Part shown: piece after piece, positions 6,687 through 10,822 of the stretch
How positions within the stretch are numbered: position 1 is the first letter of the stretch
Layout: every line of letters begins with the position of its first letter
DNA from: Syntrophobacterales bacterium
GTDB lineage: Bacteria > Desulfobacterota > Syntrophorhabdia > Syntrophorhabdales > WCHB1-27
Assembly: GCA_017881765.1 (NCBI GenBank)
Contig: JADGQN010000121.1
Span: forward strand, 1-10,822
DNA length: 10,822 nucleotides
Reading direction: 5' to 3'
Notes under the pieces: generated by a model
What the model saw: only the letters and a program-made list of their open reading frames with translations
What the model was told of the DNA's origin: nothing
Databases searched by the model: none
Made by a program: the position numbers and the translations under genes

Positions 6687-7403
6687 ATGAAGAATCTTCG
6701 CTGGATGCCCAATGTACTCACCCTAGGGAATCTCACCTGCGGGTTCATGTCCGTGATATTCGCAAGCTTCAACTCATCCGAGGGCTACATAGTGGGTGCG
6801 GTCCTGATTCTGGTAGCGGCCCTGCTGGACGGGCTTGACGGCCAGGTAGCCCGCTGGCTCCATGTGAGCAGTCCCATCGGGAAAGAGCTCGACTCGCTGG
6901 CGGACGCTGTCGCCTTCGGCGTTGCGCCGGGGTATCTCGCCTACGTAACCTATCTCAGCGGTACCAGCGTAGCACTCCTGGGCCGCTCAATCGATCTCGG
7001 GGTTCCTGTCGCGGCCGTCTTTCCCGTCTGCGCAGCCTACCGGCTCGCCCGATTTAATATCCAGTCTTCACCCGATTCCTTTACGGGCCTTCCTTCTCCG
7101 ATTGCCGGGATATTGGTGGCCTTGGCCCCCATCTGTTTGCCTAACGTCCACATACCCAAGCTGCTTTTTGCCTTCTTGTTTTCCCTGGTGGGATTTCTGA
7201 TGGTTTCGACCGTGCGTTACTCCAAGCCCCAGTCGTTTATTCTCAAGAACCTGCACGGCTTCAAGCTGGCGGGGCTTGTGCTGCTGTTCGGCCTTCTGCT
7301 GCTCTTGTTCAAGTTCTGGGTAATCTTTCTTTTTATCGGCCTCTATGTCCTGTCCGGTCTCCTCACGTTCGTGATCAGCTTCATTGAAGACCACCGTTAC
7401 TAA
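6687..7403 (+). CDS. pssA: CDP-diacylglycerol-serine O-phosphatidyltransferase (phosphatidylserine synthase)
   Basis: Integral membrane enzyme of the CDP-alcohol phosphatidyltransferase family. It transfers a phosphatidyl group from CDP-diacylglycerol to serine, the precursor of phosphatidylethanolamine. The catalytic motif DGX2ARX8GX3DX3D is intact: D48-G49, D51-G52, A55-R56, G65, D69 and D73. The N-terminal PNVLTLGNLTCGF block is characteristic of the Bacillus-type (type II) enzyme. About six to eight hydrophobic segments cover the 238 residues, including a very leucine-rich pair near 190-230. GAGGAG at 6678-6683 precedes the ATG by three bases. It follows thiM by 21 bases and is probably the last gene of the thi operon. 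The usual partner psd is not in the window. A closely related alcohol acceptor such as inositol cannot be formally excluded, but the fit to PssA is good. Confidence 0.92.
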   Translation: MKNLRWMPNVLTLGNLTCGFMSVIFASFNSSEGYIVGAVLILVAALLDGLDGQVARWLHVSSPIGKELDSLADAVAFGVAPGYLAYVTYLSGTSVALLGRSIDLGVPVAAVFPVCAAYRLARFNIQSSPDSFTGLPSPIAGILVALAPICLPNVHIPKLLFAFLFSLVGFLMVSTVRYSKPQSFILKNLHGFKLAGLVLLFGLLLLLFKFWVIFLFIGLYVLSGLLTFVISFIEDHRY

Positions 7404-7436
7404 CCGCGTCTGCAGGCTCTCCGCTGCTGCTCTGCC

Positions 7437-8405
7437 TCAACTCTGCCTCTCCTTGAAGACCAATTCAGGTTTCTTCAGGAATACGGTCGTGTCCGGAGGG
7501 ACGGATTCCGTGAGCCATACGTTTCCACCAATGACCGAGCGGGCGCCTATCACCGTACTGCCGCCCAGTATGGTTGCGTTTGCATAGATGATCACGTCGT
7601 CCTCGATGGTGGGGTGGCGTTTCTGACCCCTCAGCCGCTCAACCTCATCCTTGCTCAAAGAGAGGGCCCCGAGCGTAACGCCCTGATATATCCTGACATG
7701 CTCCCCGATAATCGTTGTTTCGCCGATTACCACCCCCGTGCCGTGGTCGATAAAGAAGGCCTCCCCGATGTGTACGCCGGGATGGATATCGATCCCGGTC
7801 AGGCTGTGAGCGTACTCGCTCATGATCCTTGGGATGAGGGGCACATTCTGTTCGTACAGTTGGTGGGCCATCCGATGTATGGTGACCGCAAGAAGCCCGG
7901 GATAACCGAAGATGATCTCGTCATAATACTTCGAGGCAGGATCTCCCTCGTGGGCGGCGACGACATCTTTTGCAAGCGTCGCCTGAAGAAGAGGAATCTC
8001 ATTTAAGAAGCTGGCGGCTGCGCTCTGCCCCCTCTCGTCGCACCTGGTGCAGGGGAGATCAAACCGGACACAGTCGTGCTGTATGGCGAAAGCCACCTGG
8101 TCGGAAAGAGTCTGGAAGAGCTCCATCACTTCCTGGCCGAAGTAAAAAGAAATATTTACTTCGTCTAGTCGAATTTTGGAGAAATACCCGGGATAAATGA
8201 GGCGCAAAGCCCTGTCGATGATGCCGATCACTGATTCCTTCGAAGGGATCGGCTCAGGCCCGATGTGGCTGAATCTGCCTTCCTTATCGTGCAGCTTCAC
8301 AATCTTTTCGACGATGGAGGGGATTTCGCTCCGATAGTCGTGAGCAATGGAAAAATCCCTTCTGCACTCTGCCTTCCTCCTCTGTGCATCATCGATGCGA
8401 TCCAT
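7437..8405 (-). CDS. cysE: Serine O-acetyltransferase with long N-terminal domain
   Basis: Acetylates serine with acetyl-CoA to O-acetylserine, the acceptor for sulfide in cysteine synthesis. The C-terminal half (about 190-310 of 322 residues) is a left-handed beta-helix of hexapeptide repeats: GIDIHPGVHIGEAFFIDHGTG with catalytic-type H208 and H221, then VVIGETTIIG, a GAL...KRHPTIEDDV block and ATILGGSTVIG. DPAS at 155-158 marks the serine-binding helix region. The first 130 residues are longer than in E. coli CysE and carry C112, C119 and C122 (C-x6-C-x2-C). The C-terminus ends in FKERQS and lacks the terminal isoleucine that inserts into CysK in the classical cysteine synthase complex. ATG 8405 has GGAGG four bases upstream; in-frame ATG 8417 and TTG 8432 lack one. 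It converges on pssA with 33 bases between them. Confidence 0.93.
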   Translation of the reverse strand: MDRIDDAQRRKAECRRDFSIAHDYRSEIPSIVEKIVKLHDKEGRFSHIGPEPIPSKESVIGIIDRALRLIYPGYFSKIRLDEVNISFYFGQEVMELFQTLSDQVAFAIQHDCVRFDLPCTRCDERGQSAAASFLNEIPLLQATLAKDVVAAHEGDPASKYYDEIIFGYPGLLAVTIHRMAHQLYEQNVPLIPRIMSEYAHSLTGIDIHPGVHIGEAFFIDHGTGVVIGETTIIGEHVRIYQGVTLGALSLSKDEVERLRGQKRHPTIEDDVIIYANATILGGSTVIGARSVIGGNVWLTESVPPDTTVFLKKPELVFKERQS

Positions 8406-8460
8406 AGCGCCTCCCATCCGTGAAATCTGCAAAGAATATCTAAATATTTATCATATCTAT

Positions 8461-8489
8461 CTCATAGGACGGATTGTACCGATGTGCAA
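8461..8489 (-). promoter_or_regulatory. cysE: Weak putative promoter for cysE
   Basis: On the minus strand TTGCAC (8489-8484) and TATGAG (8466-8461) are separated by 17 bases. Each match is only partial. The 8430-8465 stretch just downstream is strikingly AT-rich. A transcript from here would have a leader of about 50 nt. No operator could be identified. Confidence 0.3.
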
Positions 8490-8544
8490 GGGTGTGGGCG
8501 CGTTAAGAAAGGAATAAGTTGTTGAAGCTTTAGCATCGAACCCG

Positions 8545-8572
8545 TTGACTGGGGCGCCAGAACGTTTAGAAT
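8545..8572 (+). promoter_or_regulatory. Putative promoter for the ArsC-like gene
   Basis: TTGACT (8545-8550) and TAGAAT (8567-8572), each one base off consensus, are separated by 16 bases. A start near 8579 would give a leader of about 88 nt to ATG 8667. It lies in the divergent gap between cysE and the ArsC-like gene. Confidence 0.5.
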
Positions 8573-8666
8573 AGAAGACGTAGCCTATGACGACCGAGAA
8601 AGGCTTGTTCCGGAAATCGTCAAGGTGCTTGGAAAGGCGCGCGGCGGGAGGGATTCTCTTCGGACT

Positions 8667-9008
8667 ATGAACATCCAGGTTTTTGGCACGCTAAAATGCC
8701 AGGAGACAAGGAAGGCGCAACGGTATTTTAAGGAGAGGAGGATACCCTTCCAGTTCATCGACCTTGCGGAACGTGGCCTGAGCAAGGGTGAGTTGAATAG
8801 TGTGAAAGCGGTAATCGGTGTAGGCAACTTGATCGACAGGGAGGGCAAGGAGTACGCCCGCCGAAACCTCAAGTATCTTGCGCACAATGTCGAAGAAGAG
8901 CTCTTAAATGATCCTTTACTGTTCAAAACCCCCATCGTGAGGAACGGCAACAAGGCAACGATCGGCTATATGCCCGACGTATGGAAGGAATGGGGCTCTT
9001 CTAACTGA
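8667..9008 (+). CDS. ArsC/Spx-family thioredoxin-fold protein
   Basis: Small soluble protein (113 residues from ATG 8667) of the ArsC/Spx/YffB group. It starts with a beta strand (MNIQVFGT) followed by the active-site loop LKCQETRKAQRYFKE, with a single cysteine at position 11. It continues with IPFQFIDLAERGLSKGEL and ends with a cis-proline-like block LLFKTPIVRNG. Classical arsenate reductases use this first cysteine with a glutaredoxin, but many family members are not arsenate reductases. The second cysteine of Spx's CXXC switch is absent here. I therefore do not claim arsenate reduction. The frame is open back to 8526 and a GTG at 8625 could add 14 residues, but homologues of this type begin at the strand. 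Its best ribosome site, GGGAGGG at 8645-8651, is rather distant. The stop codon falls on the first bases of a palindromic repeat. Confidence 0.82.
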   Translation: MNIQVFGTLKCQETRKAQRYFKERRIPFQFIDLAERGLSKGELNSVKAVIGVGNLIDREGKEYARRNLKYLAHNVEEELLNDPLLFKTPIVRNGNKATIGYMPDVWKEWGSSN

Positions 9009-9155
9009 CCAATGTGCCTTCAAGCGTATACCTTCGTTGCCCTTCAGCCTGTCCTTACTCGACGTACCGCCAGGTACGCCTGCGTAGCCCAGGCCTCGGT
9101 TCGCCCGGGGCACCCGGCCGAAGGCTGGGTCGTGCATCTTGAATCCGCATTGGTC
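9007..9155 (-). repeat. Palindromic intergenic element, copy 1 (MITE-like)
   Basis: Terminal inverted repeats at 9007-9024 and 9138-9155 match at 15 of 18 positions (GACCAATG outer end, TTCAAG inner end). Inside are hairpins CGTACC-gcca-GGTACG (9063-9078) and a GC-rich CCGGG-gca-CCCGG stem. Read on the minus strand it shares GTACGTCG and GGCAACGAAG with the element at 10225-10349, 18 bases apart here and 16 there. It fills almost the whole gap between the convergent ArsC-like and orphan genes. It has no coding capacity. It may be a non-autonomous transposable element or a bidirectional terminator-like repeat. Confidence 0.8.
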
Positions 9156-9163
9156 TCCAGACC

Positions 9164-9412
9164 CTATAACGATCGGGCCATCGGGAGAAATTTTGGTCTT
9201 GGTCTTCTTCGTTTTTCTGAGCTAACAGCTTTTTGACAGAGTTTCACAATGCAGTCTAGCTCCGCTTCAGACAGGAGAATCGCGTACTTCATAAGGCATC
9301 GCTCTTTTTTTTGGCCACGCTCCACGGCAAGGTAGGGTTTCATGGTATCAAGTATCTTTCTCAGGGCTGATTTCTGATTGTCTTTCCTCTCTAGCGCTAT
9401 CTGACCGTTCAT
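9164..9412 (-). CDS. Hypothetical small basic protein
   Basis: I do not recognise this 82-residue protein. The start is well supported: GGGAGG on the minus strand (9423-9418) lies five bases before the ATG, among the better ribosome sites in the window. The sequence is charged and predicted helical. It has a lysine/arginine-rich first 35 residues, a more hydrophobic middle helix (MKYAILLSEAELDCIVKLCQ) with two cysteines, and a very basic tail (EKRRRPRPK). No signal peptide, membrane segment or known motif is seen. The middle block recalls short regulatory proteins with one amphipathic helix, but that is only an impression. It is divergent from the DUF2569 gene and ends eight bases from palindromic element 1. 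Confidence 0.65.
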   Translation of the reverse strand: MNGQIALERKDNQKSALRKILDTMKPYLAVERGQKKERCLMKYAILLSEAELDCIVKLCQKAVSSEKRRRPRPKFLPMARSL

Positions 9413-9429
9413 TCGGTCCTCCCTTTGAA

Positions 9430-9475
9430 TTAAGTGCCGCCTCCTGACTTATCGGAGAGGCGCGGATAAACTTAA
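9430..9475. promoter_or_regulatory. Imperfect palindrome between divergent genes
   Basis: TTAAGT (9430-9435) and ACTTAA (9470-9475) bracket an inner CTCC...GGAG pair (9441-9444, 9454-9457). The site lies in the 104-bp gap between the divergent small orphan gene and the DUF2569 gene, where an operator would be expected. No regulator gene is adjacent and no consensus promoter is clear here. Confidence 0.3.
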
Positions 9476-9516
9476 CGGGTCGATAGCTTGGAAAAGTAAT
9501 CCCAAAGGTGTAGATT

Positions 9517-9984
9517 ATGGCAGTGAACCACCAAAACGAACAGTACCGAGGCGTCAGGGGATGGCTTTTGATCCTCTGTCTAAATATCGCAATCCTTGAC
9601 CCGCTCACCATGCTTCTCACCATTTTTCTCGTTACGAGCGCGACAAAACCTTATTTCGGAGAGCATCCGGAGCTTTTCCGGCTGTGCCTGGCGTCCGGCA
9701 TCTGCAGGTTGGTCCTGGCGGTTTTCAGCGTGTACGCCGGCCTCGGGCTCTGGAAGGTTGTGCCCGGTGCGCTGTCCGTTGCAAAGAAATATCTTCTGGC
9801 TGTCGTCTTCTATTCGGTTGTGGCCTCATTCCTGCCTGCTCTTGTGGGGGTCCCTCAAGAGTCGTATCAGGAATTCGCCGGTGATACCGTTTTCAACAGC
9901 GTTATCACGATAGCCTACGCGGTCGCCTGGTACATCTATCTGCAACGATCGAAGAGGGTAAAGGCGACGTATGCCTCCGCGTGA
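9517..9984 (+). CDS. DUF2569 family membrane protein
   Basis: A 155-residue integral membrane protein with about four hydrophobic segments (roughly residues 15-42, 55-77, 88-110 and 125-143). The start block RGVRGWLLILCLNIAILDPL and the end SKRVKATYAS match the DUF2569 pattern: an early G-W-L segment followed by proline, and a terminal SKRVKxTF-like tail. The family has no established biochemical function. ATG 9517 is preceded by AAGGTG at 9505-9510, six bases away. It appears to be a single-gene unit, divergent from the orphan gene upstream, with a gene-poor gap downstream. The family call is by recognition of these end motifs and the topology. Confidence 0.8.
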   Translation: MAVNHQNEQYRGVRGWLLILCLNIAILDPLTMLLTIFLVTSATKPYFGEHPELFRLCLASGICRLVLAVFSVYAGLGLWKVVPGALSVAKKYLLAVVFYSVVASFLPALVGVPQESYQEFAGDTVFNSVITIAYAVAWYIYLQRSKRVKATYASA

Positions 9985-10224
9985 AAATGCGATCTGTGCG
10001 GTCTGCCCCCTTGCATTGCTTTTGGGACATTTCATGCTTAGTATCATGGTAGGGCGGACAGTTCGGCTGTGTAGCGAGCGAGAATTATTCGCACGAAGGG
10101 GATTGACGTACCGTGTATAAACTGGTACGCATCGCGCATGCGACCCCGCGTTTAACGTGCTCTTTGACAGCCAAAGAAGTCCGCCTCTTTGCGCTCTATT
10201 CACGGGTGAAGGCAAACGGGCCTT
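9985..10224. other. Gap without a convincing gene; contains a GTACC/GGTAC hairpin
   Basis: No reading frame with coding character is seen. A 49-codon frame (9971-10120) overlaps the DUF2569 end out of frame and has no ribosome site. CGTACC (10107-10112) and GGTACG (10124-10129) form a 6-bp stem with an 11-base loop. This recalls the CGTACC/GGTACG hairpin of element 1, including the preceding GA and following C. A self-complementary CGCATGCG follows soon after. The stretch may be a decayed repeat. Confidence 0.4.
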
Positions 10225-10349
10225 ATACCAAGTTGCATTCAAAAATAGAGCAAGGCGACCAGGAGGATAGCGACGGAGGCGTACTATAAGTACGTCGGAG
10301 TCGTGCCGACGCAGGCAACGAAGCTGTATGAATGAATGCAACTTGGTAT
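10225..10349 (+). repeat. Palindromic intergenic element, copy 2 (MITE-like)
   Basis: Perfect 17-bp terminal inverted repeats, ATACCAAGTTGCATTCA at 10225-10241 and its complement at 10333-10349. Inside is a CGTACT-ata-AGTACG hairpin (10280-10294), followed by GTACGTCG (10290-10297) and GGCAACGAAG (10314-10323). The termini resemble those of copy 1, at 13 of 17 aligned positions in ACCAA..TG..TTCAA form. The right end meets the stop codon of the histidine kinase gene at 10349. It is 125 bp with no coding capacity. Confidence 0.85.
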
Positions 10350-10822
10350 CATTTGACGATGCAAGGGAAGTAAAGTACGAAGGTGGAGCCTATCCCGATT
10401 TTGCTTTCGACACGAACCATGCCGCCGTGATCTTCCACGAATTTCTTTGTAAGGGAAAGGCCGAGTCCGACACCCTTGGAAGCTACTCTTGTGGTGAAGA
10501 AGGGTTCGAAGATTTTGTTCACATGCTCTTCTTTGATCCCCTCTCCGGTATCACTCACCTTTACCGTAGCGTATAGAACCCCTTTGATTACCTCTTTCCC
10601 GGTACCGACGATGAGCGTTCCGGCCGAGGGCATGGCGTCTATAGCGTTGGAGATGAGGTTTTCAATCGCCTCCAGGATGCGTTCCTTTTCACCTTCTATG
10701 AGCGGGGTCTCCCCGTACGCTCTGTCTATTGTTATGGACCGCTCACGGCAGACTTCTTCAAACATTCGCATAGCTTCTTCAGCAATCTGACGGAGGTTGC
10801 ATTGCTCCAGGCGCAGACCCGC
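10349..10822 (-). CDS. Sensor histidine kinase, C-terminal catalytic domain (5' end outside window)
   Basis: The frame is open to the window edge, so the ATG at 10771 is internal. The visible 157 residues are the ATP-binding HATPase_c domain of a two-component sensor kinase, which phosphorylates its own histidine and passes the phosphate to a response regulator. N box: EAIENLISNAIDAM. G1 box: VSDTGEGI, followed by the F box KIFEPFFTTR. G2 box: KGVGLGLSLTKKFVEDHGG. The C-terminal strand GSTFVLYFP ends the domain, with no receiver domain attached. The phosphoacceptor-histidine (DHp) domain and any sensor lie beyond 10822, so the signal is unknown. The type resembles NtrB/AtoS-like kinases. The TGA stop (10351-10349) touches palindromic element 2. 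Confidence 0.93.
   Translation of the reverse strand, partial: AGLRLEQCNLRQIAEEAMRMFEEVCRERSITIDRAYGETPLIEGEKERILEAIENLISNAIDAMPSAGTLIVGTGKEVIKGVLYATVKVSDTGEGIKEEHVNKIFEPFFTTRVASKGVGLGLSLTKKFVEDHGGMVRVESKIGIGSTFVLYFPCIVK

Noticed and set aside
7404..7436. Terminator between convergent pssA and cysE
   Set aside because: The 33-bp gap has no stem followed by a T-tract that I could support.
9971..10120. 49-codon plus-strand frame after DUF2569
   Set aside because: No Shine-Dalgarno, overlaps the DUF2569 end out of frame, and ends inside the loop of a palindrome; no support as a gene.
9826..10341. 171-residue minus-strand reading frame
   Set aside because: It runs through the DUF2569 gene antisense, a gene-free gap and palindromic element 2; the composition is arginine-rich and unlike a protein, and it is explained as chance openness.
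9007..10349. CRISPR array made from the two repeats
   Set aside because: The copies are long, inverted relative to each other, more than 1 kb apart and have genes between them; there are no regular spacers or cas genes.

Overview
The window looks like chromosomal DNA of a GC-moderate anaerobic bacterium. The best guess is a Desulfobacterota/Syntrophobacterota-type lineage, for example a relative of the syntrophs. This rests on the look of the proteins (a HcyBio/DUF39 protein, a long EpsC-like serine acetyltransferase, an ArsC-family protein, a Bacillus-type PssA) and on GC-rich and palindromic intergenic repeats. It is an inference from reading, not from a search.

Layout: (1) 1-399, the 3' part of a NUDIX hydrolase gene (+), overlapping by 26 bp the convergent end of an ABC-F ATPase gene (-, 374-2239). 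(2) 2240-2741, a 500-bp gap holding short tandem repeats, a GC-rich 23-bp inverted repeat, a near-consensus sigma70 promoter (TTGACA-N17-TATATT) and a ~240-nt leader that can fold locally. (3) 2742-3968, a homocysteine-biosynthesis (HcyBio/DUF39) gene with a strong Shine-Dalgarno and a terminator hairpin. (4) 4158-7403, a tight four-gene operon thiE-thiL-thiM-pssA: thiazole salvage, coupling to thiamine phosphate, phosphorylation to thiamine pyrophosphate, then a phosphatidylserine synthase. No TPP riboswitch is visible and the likely -10 box is almost on top of the thiE start. (5) 7437-8405 (-), a serine O-acetyltransferase gene convergent with pssA. (6) 8667-9008 (+), an ArsC/Spx-like thioredoxin-fold protein, and 9164-9412 (-), a small orphan protein. 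These two converge on a palindromic element. (7) 9517-9984 (+), a DUF2569 membrane protein. (8) 9985-10224, a gap without a convincing gene. (9) 10225-10349, a second palindromic element abutting the stop codon of a sensor histidine kinase gene (-) that runs off the right edge.

Functionally, HcyBio (homocysteine from aspartate semialdehyde) and CysE (O-acetylserine for cysteine) suggest sulfide assimilation, and the thi genes make the cofactor TPP.

The most interesting signal is a family of small palindromic repeats. Elements at 9007-9155 and 10225-10349 share related terminal inverted repeats, a GTAC-centred hairpin, an eight-base GTACGTCG and a ten-base GGCAACGAAG at near-equal spacing. 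Both begin exactly at a gene's stop codon. They look like non-autonomous mobile or terminator-like elements. The structured leader in front of HcyBio is the second item worth checking. I did not find an obvious new defence or multi-gene system.
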